64,000 nt of DNA from the NCBI RefSeq assembly GCF_030538495.1, contig NZ_JAUNTW010000001.1, positions 87,068 to 151,067 of the forward strand. The letters are read 5' to 3'. Origin of the DNA: Paracoccus sp. (in: a-proteobacteria). GTDB taxonomy: Bacteria; Pseudomonadota; Alphaproteobacteria; Rhodobacterales; Rhodobacteraceae. Below the pieces are notes generated by a model, which was not told the origin of the DNA, searched no databases, and saw nothing but the letters and a program-made list of their open reading frames with translations. This document shows positions 1-9,290 of the stretch, in pieces (position 1 is the stretch's first letter; each line of letters opens with the position of its first letter). The translations under genes were made by a program, and so were the position numbers.

Positions 1-1442
1 CGCAGGTTTTCGTAACCGTGATCTTTGCCCACGGCAAAGACCATCGACTGCAACGCCTCGGCATCGGCGGGTTGATCCCACGCCGCCAGACGGTCGGCCA
101 GATCCTGCATCGCGGTTCGTTCGGCATCGGTCGGGGCGCGGAATTGGCGCGTCGGCGCGACGAAATCGGTGAAATAGCGCACGGCAAAACCCGCCGCCTG
201 ATCCAGTCCCGGATGCGTTTCCGGCGTTGCCTCGGGCGCATAACGGCGGATGAATCCCCACAGCCCGTCTTTGTCGCTGGCCCCGGCCACCGATGCCAGA
301 TTCAGCAACATTTGAAACGGCACCACCATATCGGACGTCGGCACCTGCCCGCTGTGAATATGAAAAACCGGGTTTGCCAATTGCTGATCCGGGTTTTGCG
401 CCGGATAGGCGCGCAATTGCTGATGATATTCGTCAACCGCCTTGGGGATAACGTCGAAATACATGCGCTTTGCCGTTTTCGGCTTTTGATACATGAAATA
501 CGACAGGCTTTCCGTTGCGGCATAGGTCAGCCATTCATCAATCGACAACCCATTGCCTTTTGATTTACTGATTTTCTGGCCGTGCTGATCCAAAAACAGT
601 TCATAGGTGAAATGTTCCGGCTTTTTCCCGCCCAGAATTTCACAAATACGGTCGTAAATCGGCGTATTTGTGCTGTGGTCTTTGCCATACATTTCAAAAT
701 CAACGTCCAGAGCCGCCCAACGAGCGCCAAAGTCCGGTTTCCACTGCAATTTCACATTCCCGCCGGTCACGGGCAGCGTGGTTTCCGTGCCGTCTTCGTC
801 GTCGAAGGTGATCGTGCCGGCGCGCGGGTCGATGTTTTTGATCGGCACATACAGAACGCGGCCCGTGGTCGGGCTGATCGGCAGGAAACAGGAATAGGTT
901 TGCTGCCGTTCTTCGCGCAGCGATGCCAACATCACCGCCATAATATCGTCGTATTTTTCGGTCGCCCGCATCAGCGTTTCGTCAAACTGACCGGATTTAT
1001 AAAATTCAGTCGCGCTGATGAATTCATATTCAAACCCGAACGTATCCAAAAACCGGCGCAGCATGGCGTTATTATGATCGCCAAAGCTGTTATATTCACC
1101 AAAAGGATCGGGAACCGCCGTCAGCGGCAATTGCAGGTTTTTGTGCAACATGTCCTGTTGCGGGACGTTTTCCGGCACTTTGCGCATGCCGTCCATATCG
1201 TCGGAAAAACAAAAAAGACGCGTCGGAATATCGGAAATCATTTCAAAGGCGCGGCGGATCATCGTGGTGCGCGCCACCTCGCCAAAGGTGCCGATATGCG
1301 GCAGGCCGGACGGGCCGTAACCCGTTTCAAACAGGACATAGCCCTTGGCCGGGTCTTTCTTTTCATAGCGTTTCAGCACCCGGCGCGCCTCTTCGAACGG
1401 CCAAGCCTTCGACGTCATCGCGGCATCGCGCAAGGTGGTCAT
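1..1442 (-). CDS. lysK: Class I lysyl-tRNA synthetase, partial (C-terminus beyond window)
   Basis: Charges tRNA-Lys with lysine in the cytoplasm. Residues 1 to about 480 are present; the reading frame is still open at base 1, so the C-terminal end is missing. The class I signatures are visible: the HIGH-like PHIG at residues 48-51 and the KMSKS-like loop KISKSKGN starting at K290. These belong to the archaeal-type class I LysRS, unrelated to the usual bacterial class II LysS; the class I form is known from alphaproteobacteria including Rhodobacteraceae. The ATG at 1442 follows an AGGAG ribosome-binding site. It is transcribed divergently from the TerB-like gene at 1527. Identification is from motifs and remembered family sequences and is strong. 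Confidence 0.93.
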   Translation of the reverse strand, partial: MTTLRDAAMTSKAWPFEEARRVLKRYEKKDPAKGYVLFETGYGPSGLPHIGTFGEVARTTMIRRAFEMISDIPTRLFCFSDDMDGMRKVPENVPQQDMLHKNLQLPLTAVPDPFGEYNSFGDHNNAMLRRFLDTFGFEYEFISATEFYKSGQFDETLMRATEKYDDIMAVMLASLREERQQTYSCFLPISPTTGRVLYVPIKNIDPRAGTITFDDEDGTETTLPVTGGNVKLQWKPDFGARWAALDVDFEMYGKDHSTNTPIYDRICEILGGKKPEHFTYELFLDQHGQKISKSKGNGLSIDEWLTYAATESLSYFMYQKPKTAKRMYFDVIPKAVDEYHQQLRAYPAQNPDQQLANPVFHIHSGQVPTSDMVVPFQMLLNLASVAGASDKDGLWGFIRRYAPEATPETHPGLDQAAGFAVRYFTDFVAPTRQFRAPTDAERTAMQDLADRLAAWDQPADAEALQSMVFAVGKDHGYENL

Positions 1443-1526
1443 CGCAAATCTCCTGATTGTGGTGGGGTCGGCTTATTGAAACGGGCGCGCATCGTCAATA
1501 ATCTGGCGTGGTGAAAGGAGCCGCCC

Positions 1527-1949
1527 ATGACCGTTGAACTGCCCTCTTTGTCCCCGTGCGATGCTTTGGTCGCGGTGATGGTCGCTGTGTCGGCGTCGAA
1601 TGCGACCATGCATATGTCGGAATTGGTCGCGATTCAGCGCATGGTCGATCACGCGCCGGTCTTTGCGACCTATGATCAGGACCGAATTCGCGCCGTCAGT
1701 CAAACCGTCATGACCCTGTTCGAGGAAGAAGAAGGCTTGGACGCCCTGTTTGGTCTGATTCTGGATGGACTGCCGGAAAAGCTGTATGAAACCGCCTATG
1801 CCTTGGCCTGTGATGTGGCGGCGGCGGATGCCCATCTGGACGAAACCGAGGCCGAGATGCTGGCCGAAATCCGGCATCAGCTGAACATTTCCCGCCTGCA
1901 TGCGGCGGCGATCGAATTGTCGGCGCGGGTGCGTCATCTGACCGTCTAA
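1527..1949 (+). CDS. TerB-like (tellurite-resistance B fold) protein
   Basis: A 140-residue, mostly helical acidic protein resembling the small TerB-family proteins common in Rhodobacteraceae. The C-terminal half carries the family pattern of an Ala-rich helix followed by an acidic stretch (ACDVAAADAHLDETEAEML, about residues 92-110), with Asp and Glu residues that could bind metal. No enzymatic role is established for such stand-alone copies, and tellurite resistance should not be assumed. AAAGGAG precedes the ATG. The 3' end overlaps the convergent carboxypeptidase gene by 4 bp. Confidence 0.75.
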   Translation: MTVELPSLSPCDALVAVMVAVSASNATMHMSELVAIQRMVDHAPVFATYDQDRIRAVSQTVMTLFEEEEGLDALFGLILDGLPEKLYETAYALACDVAAADAHLDETEAEMLAEIRHQLNISRLHAAAIELSARVRHLTV

Positions 1950-3310
1950 AGCTTTGCTGCGAAACTGGTTAACAAATCCCGATGCAGCGCGCGCGCCTGA
2001 CGGGTCCAGCTGACGACGCCCGCCGGATTTTCCTGCCCAATCGCTGCCGCACGCCGCGCCGGATCGGCGCAAATCAGGGCAAAGGCCGCGCTGCCGCCAT
2101 CTGGTGCGGTCACATAACCCGCCAGATTTGATACGAAATTCAGCGTCCCTGATTTTGATGCCACCTGTGCGGCCAGCGGCCCATCATCCGGCAAACGCGT
2201 TTGCCGCAGCAGGGCCGCGATCCCCAATTCGCGCCCCGGCCCCTGCATCACCGCCGCCATGTCGCGCGCCGTCACGCGGCTGGCCTCCGACAGGCCGGAA
2301 TGATCGGCCAGATGCAGGCCGCTGGCCACCGGTCCCAGCCACGCCTGCATCGCCGCCGCAGACGCGCCTAAATCCGCCGCGCCGCTGGCGTAGAGGCCCA
2401 AAGCCTCGGCCGTGATGTTGGTTGAAAACTCCAACATGTCGCGCAGCAGGATACCGGTTTCCGGGCTGGTATGATATGCGATTTCAACGCCTTGGGGCGG
2501 GTCGCGGGTGATTTCGGGCGCAGGCAGTGCCAGCCCCTGCGCGCGGCACAGCGTTTGAAACACATCGCCCGCGTAAACGGCGGGCAGGCGCACCGGCAAC
2601 CACCGGCTGCCCGGCTGCGCCATGGCCGCGCGCGAAACGGTCCAGTATTCGCGCGCCTCATCCGCGCGATACCGAAACAGATCGCCATGATCCGCCGCCG
2701 CTGCGTTAATGGTAAAGGCGCGCGGGGTGTGACGTGCGGCCCGCGCCTCGACCGTCAGATCGGTGCCGCGCGCGCGCCAGCCCAGATGCACGCGGTTGAA
2801 ATTCAGCATCATCCCCGAAATCGAGGGGTTATAGGGCAAATGCGCCGCCTGTTCCGGCGCAATCTGCGTCAGTTGCGGCAAGGCTCCGCCCCAGACCAGA
2901 AACCGGCGCGGCGGGGTGTCCCGCAAGCGCGGCGCGATATCAGCGGCCAGCACCGCCAGATCATCGGTGGACAGCACCGGATCGCCGCCGCCCGCCAAAA
3001 TCAGAGCATCCCCCGCCAGAAAAACCCGCGTGCGGAACCGATGCGCGGCCCCCAACCGGTCCAGAACATACATCGCCGTCAATGCCTTCAGCGTGCTGGC
3101 GGGCGGCAGGGGCGTGTCGGCGTCACGCAACAGCGCATCGCCTCGCAGCGGCAAAACGGCATAGCTGACGATCCCGCGCAGTCCCGCCCGCGCCAGCACC
3201 TGATCCGGCGACGGCACGGGCCGCAGGGGCGGACGCATCGCCAGCGGATCGGCCCAAGCCGTGACGGGCGCGGCAATCACACCGCCCAAAAACAACCGCC
3301 GTGAAATCAT
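1946..3310 (-). CDS. dacB: D-alanyl-D-alanine carboxypeptidase/endopeptidase, PBP4 (DacB) family
   Basis: Periplasmic penicillin-binding protein that trims or cleaves peptidoglycan peptide cross-links. The N-terminus [20 protein letters not shown] looks like a signal peptide with an Arg-Arg pair, so Tat export is possible. The three serine-peptidase motifs are present in order: SxxK at S72-T-L-K75, SxN (STN) near residue 294, and KSGT near residue 385. The length of 454 residues suits the S13/PBP4 family. The start codon overlaps the stop of upstream nadD by 4 bp (ATGA), so the two are probably co-translated. Substrate preference cannot be told from sequence. Confidence 0.9.
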   Translation of the reverse strand: MISRRLFLGGVIAAPVTAWADPLAMRPPLRPVPSPDQVLARAGLRGIVSYAVLPLRGDALLRDADTPLPPASTLKALTAMYVLDRLGAAHRFRTRVFLAGDALILAGGGDPVLSTDDLAVLAADIAPRLRDTPPRRFLVWGGALPQLTQIAPEQAAHLPYNPSISGMMLNFNRVHLGWRARGTDLTVEARAARHTPRAFTINAAAADHGDLFRYRADEAREYWTVSRAAMAQPGSRWLPVRLPAVYAGDVFQTLCRAQGLALPAPEITRDPPQGVEIAYHTSPETGILLRDMLEFSTNITAEALGLYASGAADLGASAAAMQAWLGPVASGLHLADHSGLSEASRVTARDMAAVMQGPGRELGIAALLRQTRLPDDGPLAAQVASKSGTLNFVSNLAGYVTAPDGGSAAFALICADPARRAAAIGQENPAGVVSWTRQARALHRDLLTSFAAKL

Positions 3311-3906
3311 GTTGCCCCCCGTTCCTGCCGGATCCGCGTTGATGATTCATCCGACATCGGCAGGTTGATCTGCACCCAGGCAGGGGGCGAGCGCATCGCC
3401 AGACTGCGCGCCTCGGCCTCTGGGACACGCGCATCGGCCAGCATCCGCGCCGTCACCGAAAACCGCGCGGCCATGCGCGAACCGGGGCGTGCCAAAACGC
3501 CAATCGGCACCCGTGCGGCAATGTCGTGCCAGCGGTCCCATTCGTGAAACTGCACCAGATTATCCGACCCCATCAGCCACACAAACCGAACCCCGGGATA
3601 GAGGCCCTGCAACGCCGCGATTGTGTCGGCGGTCATGCGGGTGCCAAGGCGCTGTTCAATCCCCGTCACAATCACGCGCGGGTCGTGCAGGATCGCGCGC
3701 GCCGCTGCAATGCGATCCTCCATCGGCGCAGGCCCGTGCGTTTTCAGCGGGTTGCCCGGCGAGACCAGCCACCACAGCCGGTCCAGCCCGAACCGACGCA
3801 GCGCAACCCGGCTGATCAGCACATGGCCGCTATGGGCGGGATCAAACGATCCGCCCAGCAGCCCGATCCGCTGCCCCGGCAGCGCCAAAGGAAGGTCATA
3901 CCGCAT
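3307..3906 (-). CDS. nadD: Nicotinate-nucleotide adenylyltransferase
   Basis: Converts nicotinate mononucleotide and ATP to deamido-NAD, the committed adenylylation step of NAD synthesis. The nucleotidyltransferase signature [14 protein letters not shown] lies near the N-terminus, with the HxGH motif seen as HSGH, and a later SSTRIR stands for the ISxTxxR signature. The 199-residue length is normal. A GTG codon lies directly upstream at 3909; I prefer the ATG at 3906, preceded by GAGGCGG. It is the first gene of a nadD-dacB pair. In many bacteria nadD sits beside rsfS and rlmH; here it is next to a cell-wall gene. Confidence 0.93.
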   Translation of the reverse strand: MRYDLPLALPGQRIGLLGGSFDPAHSGHVLISRVALRRFGLDRLWWLVSPGNPLKTHGPAPMEDRIAAARAILHDPRVIVTGIEQRLGTRMTADTIAALQGLYPGVRFVWLMGSDNLVQFHEWDRWHDIAARVPIGVLARPGSRMAARFSVTARMLADARVPEAEARSLAMRSPPAWVQINLPMSDESSTRIRQERGAT

Positions 3907-3963
3907 CACATCCGCCTCTGAATCGTGCCCTTCAGATGGTCGCCCGCGCCGGAAAAGTAAAGG

Positions 3964-4965
3964 TTAACCATGTTTCGGCGGCACAATCACCGCGCGGCTG
4001 CGCCCTGCCCGTTTGGCCTGATACAGCGCGTCATCCGCATCGGACAGCATACATTCCGCCGCATCCGGGCCATATCCGCAAGACAGAACCACCCCAATAC
4101 TGGCCGATACCGGCGGATAGCCCATATTCGCCGCCGCACGGTTGTTGATCGCGCTAATGATGCGCTGCGTCAGCCGGTCAAGCTCATGGGGGGTGTCCAT
4201 GTCGCGCAGAATCAACACAAATTCGTCGCCGCCAATCCGTGCCGCCGTATCGGCTCCGCGCACGGCACCCTGCAACACCTCGGCCACCTGACGCAGCATG
4301 TCGTCACCAGCCGCATGGCCCAGCGTGTCGTTCACCGCCTTGAAGTTATCCAAATCCAGATGCGCCAAAGCGAACGGAACCGCCTCATGGCTGTTGGACG
4401 CATGCAGGGCCATATTCAGCGCGTTTTCCAAGCCCCGCCGGTTGGTTAACCCGGTCAGCGGGTCGGTCAGCGCCTCATCTAAGGCCGCGGCGCGCGCGCG
4501 TTCCAGTTGCGAGGTGAAATTTGACAATTCGGCCAAGGCGGCGCGGTTCGCCTCAAAGAGAAACAGAAACTCCATAGCCAAATCCGACGGCGCAAAATCG
4601 CCATCCGTCAGCTGCCCCTGCCGCACCGCATCGCGCAGTCCCAGACCAAAGCCCAAATTCACCAGAATCGACCCGTTGGCCACATTCGCGGCATGTCCAC
4701 GCAGGGTCAGATTGCCCCCCACCGGGCGCAGAAACAGACGGTCGCCTTTGTCCGCAGCACGGCGGATATCGGCCATAATATCCTGATTTCGCGTCGGTCG
4801 GGCGTTGCTGACCATCCGGCTGATATGGCCCGCAGCTGGGGTGAATTTTGCCAGCAAGGGGCCGATGCTGTGCACCGTGCCGTCGGGATCAACCGCCATA
4901 TGCATGGGCAGGACCGTTTGCAATGTCTGCACCGACAGGCAGACCCCGTTTTTTGAAATCATCAT
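3964..4965 (-). CDS. Diguanylate cyclase with HNOBA-like N-terminal region
   Basis: Predicted to make cyclic di-GMP from two GTP. The C-terminal half is a GGDEF domain with an intact GGDEF active site near residue 244 and an RxxD product-inhibition (I) site, RGAD, five residues before it. Just before this is the DPLTGLTNRR entry motif of GGDEF domains. The first ~150 residues, with the segment GPLLAKFTPAAGHI, resemble the heme-NO-binding-associated (HNOBA) region found with H-NOX partners; that part is inference from general resemblance. The start codon overlaps the stop of the upstream H-NOX-like gene by one base, which fits a sensor-effector pair translated together. Confidence 0.85.
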   Translation of the reverse strand: MMISKNGVCLSVQTLQTVLPMHMAVDPDGTVHSIGPLLAKFTPAAGHISRMVSNARPTRNQDIMADIRRAADKGDRLFLRPVGGNLTLRGHAANVANGSILVNLGFGLGLRDAVRQGQLTDGDFAPSDLAMEFLFLFEANRAALAELSNFTSQLERARAAALDEALTDPLTGLTNRRGLENALNMALHASNSHEAVPFALAHLDLDNFKAVNDTLGHAAGDDMLRQVAEVLQGAVRGADTAARIGGDEFVLILRDMDTPHELDRLTQRIISAINNRAAANMGYPPVSASIGVVLSCGYGPDAAECMLSDADDALYQAKRAGRSRAVIVPPKHG

Positions 4966-5519
4966 TATGAAACCGTTGCCTCTGACCCGCAGATGCGGAA
5001 ATCCCGACCCGAACTAAAGCTGTCATCCAAGACCTGAACATGCACCTGAAACCCGATGGACTGGATCAGCCCCAATGCGCCAAAGTCATCGGCCATCGTG
5101 CGAACAACCCCCGCCAGCACCGGAGTCCAGGCGGTCGTGCTTTCCTCGACCGTCAGGGTGACGAATTGACCGCTGACCCGAAACACGCGCAGTTTGGGAA
5201 AGGCCAGACCCACCGCGATCAGCCGGACGCGGTCGGGCAGTTCCTCAAGGCTCAGCAAAAAGTCGATGAAATCGCGCCCCGAAAACCGCAACAGCCGGCG
5301 CACCGGTTCCAGCCGAGCCAGCCAGGCGCCGAAATCTTCGGACAGTTCCGCGCCGGGTTTGTTCAGCAGACAGGCCGCCGTCGCCAGCGTTTCCAGCCCC
5401 GCGATTCGCGCCACGTCATGCGCGGGGGCATAGGACGGGTTGACCGCTTTCTGCCACAGCGCATCGCCGTAGTTATTCTTGATGAATTCTTCGATTGCGC
5501 GCCCGACAAGTCTGTTCAT
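4965..5519 (-). CDS. H-NOX-like protein lacking the heme-binding residues
   Basis: A 184-residue protein with the heme-NO-binding (HNOB/H-NOX) fold signature: an N-terminus of type MNRLVGRAIEEFIKNNYG and the RRLLRFSGRDFIDFLLSL helix. H-NOX proteins bind NO or O2 through heme and control a partner, often a diguanylate cyclase. Aligned by eye to soluble guanylate cyclase, the proximal histidine position holds Pro95 (LEELPDR instead of LDALHDH). The YxSxR propionate motif is replaced by VEEST. It therefore probably does not bind heme in the classical way. AGGTGG precedes the ATG. It is translationally coupled to the GGDEF gene, suggesting it still regulates it by another ligand or by protein contact. 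Confidence 0.8.
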   Translation of the reverse strand: MNRLVGRAIEEFIKNNYGDALWQKAVNPSYAPAHDVARIAGLETLATAACLLNKPGAELSEDFGAWLARLEPVRRLLRFSGRDFIDFLLSLEELPDRVRLIAVGLAFPKLRVFRVSGQFVTLTVEESTTAWTPVLAGVVRTMADDFGALGLIQSIGFQVHVQVLDDSFSSGRDFRICGSEATVS

Positions 5520-5613
5520 GGTCCACCTTTCTGTCGGGACCAGTCCTAGCCGGATTCGGTAAACAAAGCCGTAACACCCGCCGGGAAAACGCTTAAAATC
5601 TTATCGAATTGGG

Positions 5614-5904
5614 TCAGTCGGCATCCCAGCCGAAACTGCCGGGACCGGCCAGCACCGTGCGCGCGGCCACGATATCGGCGGGTTTATGGCCCAGCTGGGC
5701 GGCGGCGGCCAGCAGGCGTTCGTCCTGTTCGATAAAGAAATCCAGCAGGTTCACAACCGCGTGCGGATCGCGGGCCATAGCGCGCAGATCCGCCAGATCG
5801 GCACCCGTCTGGGCCAGAAATTGCCCAGTCAGATCAGGGTCTTGCAGCAAATGCAGCAACAGATCGACGCCCAACCCCTGCGCCTGGGTTGCGGAATAGG
5901 CCAT
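5614..5904 (-). CDS. DUF3572 family protein
   Basis: A 96-residue, mainly helical acidic protein of unknown function, recognisable as the DUF3572 family of alphaproteobacteria, including the conserved ARDPHAVVNLLDFFIEQDE segment and a tail ending in GWDAD. No signal peptide or membrane segment is seen. The ATG at 5904 (MAYSATQ) is preferred; an in-frame GTG 15 bp upstream at 5919 is an alternative. It is divergent from the PleD-like gene at 5994, with only about 90 bp between them. No function is proposed beyond its conserved neighbourhood. Confidence 0.8.
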   Translation of the reverse strand: MAYSATQAQGLGVDLLLHLLQDPDLTGQFLAQTGADLADLRAMARDPHAVVNLLDFFIEQDERLLAAAAQLGHKPADIVAARTVLAGPGSFGWDAD

Positions 5905-5993
5905 AGGAAATTCTTTCACAACAGGATGCTTCTAAACGGTTTGTTAACGATTTTGTGGAATGACTACCACCTGACAAACAGAGGATCGTCCGA

Positions 5994-7343
5994 ATGACGG
6001 CGCGTATCATAGTGGCGGATGGCAACCCCACAACCCGCATCACCTTAAAGGTCAGGCTGGCAGCGGCCTGTTATCATGTGGCCGTGGCGCGTGACGCGGC
6101 GCAGGTGTTGGAAATGATGCGGGATTTTCAGCCCGACCTGTTGATTCTGGGGCGCGACCTGCCCGATGCCCGCCCGTCCGATATCTGCGCCGCGATCATG
6201 GCGGCGCCCGATACCGCCACGGTGCCGGTGGTCATGCTGGCATCCGCGACCGATCGCGGCGACGCGCTGAACAGCGGTGCGGCGGCGGTTCTGGACCCCA
6301 ACATCAATGATCAGATGCTGTTGGCGCGCATCCGGGGCCTGCTGCGCGATTGCGATTTGCCGCGCGGCATGGCGGAACATGGCGCGGGTTTTCAGCATCA
6401 CAACCCGTCGGTGACGCTGGTGGGGGATTGCGTGGCCCGCGCGCTTCGGTGGCGGCAGATGCTGGCGGGTGAACTGCCGTGGCGGTTTACCATCGCAACG
6501 CCGGATGAAACGCTGCAAACCGCCGCCTCGGGGGACACCACCGACCTCTATCTGATCGCGGCCGAGATTGACGGCCGCAGCCATGGACTGCGCTTGTTGT
6601 CGGAACTGCGCTCGCGGCCCGGATCGCGTCATTCGGCCTTTGTGATTGCGACGCCGCCGGAGCGCGACGATCTGGCGGCGATTGCCCTGGATCTGGGCGC
6701 GGGGGATGTGGTCGATCTGGACTGGCCGCGCAGTCGTGACACGGCGGTTGCGTTGCGCCGGCAGCTGGGGCGCAAAACCTCGAACGATCATCGCCGGGCC
6801 GAGGCCGCGCGCGACCGCGAATGGGCCATGACCGACCCGCTTACGGGATTGCGAAACCGCCGCTATGCCCTGCCCGGACTGGTGCAGATGGTCCAATCCG
6901 CGACGCAGCGCGTGGCGGTTCTGGTGGTCGATCTGGATCACTTCAAACTGGTGAATGACCGCTATGGCCACGCCGCCGGCGATCAGGTTCTGGTCGAGAT
7001 CGCCCGTCGAATCGATGCCACAGCCGGGCGACGGGCGCTGACCGCGCGCCTTGGCGGGGAAGAATTTCTGATCGCCATGCCCGATGTGACACCGGCGCAG
7101 GCGCTGCAACTGGCCGAAACCTTGCGCCACGCTGTGGGTGGGCGCGCCGTCGATCTGGCCCCCGGATCGGGGGGTGGGCGCATCCATGTGACGCTGTCGA
7201 TCGGCGTGGCGCTGTGCGACCATCATCCCGACGCCCAACAGGCCGTTGATGCCGTCGTCGAGCAGGCCGATCAGGCGCTGCGTCTGGCGAAATCGCTGGG
7301 GCGCAATCAGGTTCGGGTGTCAAATTCAAAATGTGCCGCCTGA
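5994..7343 (+). CDS. pleD: PleD-like diguanylate cyclase with degenerate receiver domains
   Basis: A 449-residue protein laid out as receiver-receiver-GGDEF, as in Caulobacter PleD. The C-terminal domain keeps GGEEF near residue 354 and the DPLTGLRNRRYA entry motif, so GTP cyclisation is plausible. In the first receiver, Asp9 is kept but the second acidic residue is Gly10. The phosphoacceptor position (Asp53 in PleD) is Gly53 in DLLILGRDLPD, and the conserved Lys is also missing. The RxxD inhibition site before GGEEF is absent (GRRA). It is thus probably not switched by phosphorylation. GAGGA precedes the ATG. The symbol is given by architecture, not proven orthology. Confidence 0.85.
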   Translation: MTARIIVADGNPTTRITLKVRLAAACYHVAVARDAAQVLEMMRDFQPDLLILGRDLPDARPSDICAAIMAAPDTATVPVVMLASATDRGDALNSGAAAVLDPNINDQMLLARIRGLLRDCDLPRGMAEHGAGFQHHNPSVTLVGDCVARALRWRQMLAGELPWRFTIATPDETLQTAASGDTTDLYLIAAEIDGRSHGLRLLSELRSRPGSRHSAFVIATPPERDDLAAIALDLGAGDVVDLDWPRSRDTAVALRRQLGRKTSNDHRRAEAARDREWAMTDPLTGLRNRRYALPGLVQMVQSATQRVAVLVVDLDHFKLVNDRYGHAAGDQVLVEIARRIDATAGRRALTARLGGEEFLIAMPDVTPAQALQLAETLRHAVGGRAVDLAPGSGGGRIHVTLSIGVALCDHHPDAQQAVDAVVEQADQALRLAKSLGRNQVRVSNSKCAA

Positions 7344-7417
7344 TGGTGCAAAACAAACTGGCGGGGCGCGATGAAATACCGCAATAATGGGCGACACCAC
7401 ATTTACGCAGGCTGACG

Positions 7418-7822
7418 ATGACGGCACCCCAAATCACAAATGACCGCCCGACAAAACCGGCCTTGTTGCGCGGCGCGGTCGGGCGCTGTCCGGCCTGCGG
7501 TCAGGGGCGGATGTTCACCAGCTATCTGAAGGTCGCGGATCACTGCCCCGACTGCAACGAAGCCCTGCACCATCAGCGCGCCGATGACGGGCCGGCCTAT
7601 CTGACGATCCTGATTGTGTCGCATATCATGGCGCCGCTGTTGCTGGCGTCCTATATGGCGTGGCGTCCGGGTGCGTTTACCATGATTGCGACCTTTGGGA
7701 TTGGCTGTGTCGCGCTGTCGCTGGCGCTGCTGCCGGTGCTCAAGGGCGGGATGATCGGGTTCCAATGGGCGCGGCGGATGCACGGATTTGGCGGGCCGAC
7801 GGGGTCGGGGGTGGCATCGTGA
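7418..7822 (+). CDS. DUF983 family membrane protein
   Basis: A 134-residue protein with an N-terminal zinc-ribbon-like segment (RCPACGQGRMF followed by HCPDCNE, about residues 23-47) and two hydrophobic membrane segments (about 62-82 and 86-108). This is the DUF983 pattern widespread in alphaproteobacteria; its biochemical role is unknown. The stop codon overlaps the GTG start of the Nudix gene (GTGA), so the two are probably one transcriptional unit. Confidence 0.88.
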   Translation: MTAPQITNDRPTKPALLRGAVGRCPACGQGRMFTSYLKVADHCPDCNEALHHQRADDGPAYLTILIVSHIMAPLLLASYMAWRPGAFTMIATFGIGCVALSLALLPVLKGGMIGFQWARRMHGFGGPTGSGVAS

Positions 7823-8514
7823 CCATTGATCCCAAACAGCAAATTCGCAACGCGGCGACCATTATTTTGTTGCGCCGCCAGCCCGAAGGCGTGTCGGTCC
7901 TGATGGGAATGCGCGGTGCGGCGGCGGCCTTTATGCCGTCGAAATTCGTGTTTCCGGGCGGCGCGGTTGATGCCGATGACGGCGACCTGCCCCTGTCGCG
8001 TCCCTTGGCGCAGGTGCATCGCGACCGGCTGTTAACCGAACAGCGCGGCGATCATCCGATCAACCCCGACGCCGTGGCCGCCGCCGCCCTGCGCGAACTG
8101 GCCGAGGAAACCGGCCTGCTGATCGGCCAGCCCAGTGACGCGCCCGCCCATTGCGCGGGCTATCAAAACAGCGGACTGGCCCCCGACGCATCGGCGCTGA
8201 GCTTTGTGTTCCGCGCGATTACCCCGCCGGGCCGTCCGCGCCGGTTTGATGCGTTTTTCTTTGCCGCCGATGCCGCGCGTTTGTCGGTGGACGCGGACGA
8301 TTTCAGCCGTGCCTGCGACGAACTTTCCCATCTGCATTGGGTGCCGCTGGCAGATGCGCGCGCCCTGAACCTGCCCTTTATTACCGAGGTGGTTCTGGCC
8401 GAACTGGCGCAGCTGGTGGCCGGAGTGCCGCATGACGCCGCCCTGCCGGTTCCCGCAACGGTGCCGTTTTTCGATAACCGCACCGAACAGCCGCGCTTTG
8501 CCCAGATTTCTTAA
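7819..8514 (+). CDS. Nudix hydrolase family protein
   Basis: A 231-residue Nudix-fold protein. The Nudix box is present in extended form: FPGGAVD, then, after a long insertion, RELAEETGLL carrying the catalytic Glu residues of the REx2EExG core. This spacing is typical of the CoA-type or NUDT19-like branch of the family. Hydrolysis of a nucleoside-diphosphate-linked compound is expected; the substrate is unknown. The chosen start is the GTG at 7819, which overlaps the upstream stop codon and gives an N-terminus (VTIDPKQQIRNAATIILLR) that fits the family. The 3' end overlaps the convergent hydratase gene by 4 bp. Confidence 0.85.
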   Translation: MTIDPKQQIRNAATIILLRRQPEGVSVLMGMRGAAAAFMPSKFVFPGGAVDADDGDLPLSRPLAQVHRDRLLTEQRGDHPINPDAVAAAALRELAEETGLLIGQPSDAPAHCAGYQNSGLAPDASALSFVFRAITPPGRPRRFDAFFFAADAARLSVDADDFSRACDELSHLHWVPLADARALNLPFITEVVLAELAQLVAGVPHDAALPVPATVPFFDNRTEQPRFAQIS

Positions 8515-9278
8515 CGCCCGGTAAAACGCGCAGGGCGTTTTTGCAGAAACGCCGCCACCCCTTCGGCAAAGTCGGCACTGGCCCCGGCGCGGCTTTGCAG
8601 GTCAGCCTCTAACGCCAGTTGCGCGGTCAGGTCGTTGTTGAACGACGCGCGCACGGCCTGACGCACGGACAGCAGCGCGGCGGTCGGTCCCTGCGCGATC
8701 CGCTGCGCCAGACGATCCACGCCATCCGCAAAGTCATCATCCGCCAGCACCTGCCAGATCATGCCCCAGTCTGCGGCCTGACGCGCCGGAACGGGATCGG
8801 CCAGCATCATCATACCCATGGCGCGTTGCGCGCCAACCATGCGCGGAATGACCCAGGTTCCGCCCGCATCCGGAATCAGCCCGATCCGCGTAAACGCCTG
8901 AACAAAGCTGGCGCTCTCGGTCGCGACGACCAGATCGGCGGCCAGTGCCAGATTGGCACCCGCCCCCGCCGCGACTCCGTTCACCGCCGCGATGACCGGC
9001 ACGGGGCAATCCATAATCGCGCGCAACATCGGTTCATATTCACGCCGCAGCGTGCCGCCAATATCGGCCGCCGCCGCCGCGTCGGTCAAATCCTGACCCG
9101 AACAAAAGGCGCGCCCCGCCCCGGTGATGACGACGCAGCGCACCGCATCGGGCAGATTGGTTAACGCCTGCGTAATATCCGCGCGCATCTGGCTGGATAG
9201 CGCGTTCATTACCGCAGGCCGGTTCAGGGTCAGCGTTGCAATACCGCCGTTCACCGTAAAATCAATGGTTTCGGTCAT
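8511..9278 (-). CDS. Enoyl-CoA hydratase/isomerase family, PaaG-like
   Basis: A crotonase-fold enzyme of 255 residues. The oxyanion-hole segments GRAFCSGQDL and NGVAAGAGANLA and the LIPDAGGTW stretch match PaaG, the 1,2-epoxyphenylacetyl-CoA isomerase of phenylacetate breakdown, closely along the whole length as I remember that family. No other paa gene is nearby, so a general enoyl-CoA hydratase or isomerase role in acid or aromatic catabolism is equally possible. It lies just downstream of ccmH on the same strand with a 12-bp gap relative to its own start, so it may be read as an appendix of the ccm cluster. Confidence 0.85.
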   Translation of the reverse strand: MTETIDFTVNGGIATLTLNRPAVMNALSSQMRADITQALTNLPDAVRCVVITGAGRAFCSGQDLTDAAAAADIGGTLRREYEPMLRAIMDCPVPVIAAVNGVAAGAGANLALAADLVVATESASFVQAFTRIGLIPDAGGTWVIPRMVGAQRAMGMMMLADPVPARQAADWGMIWQVLADDDFADGVDRLAQRIAQGPTAALLSVRQAVRASFNNDLTAQLALEADLQSRAGASADFAEGVAAFLQKRPARFTGR

Positions 9279-9290
9279 GCGATCCCCCCG

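Noticed and set aside
582-1514. Long + strand frame opposite lysK
   Set aside because: Antisense shadow of the class I LysRS gene, which has clear motifs; the shadow has an Arg/His/Gln-rich composition typical of antisense GC-rich frames.
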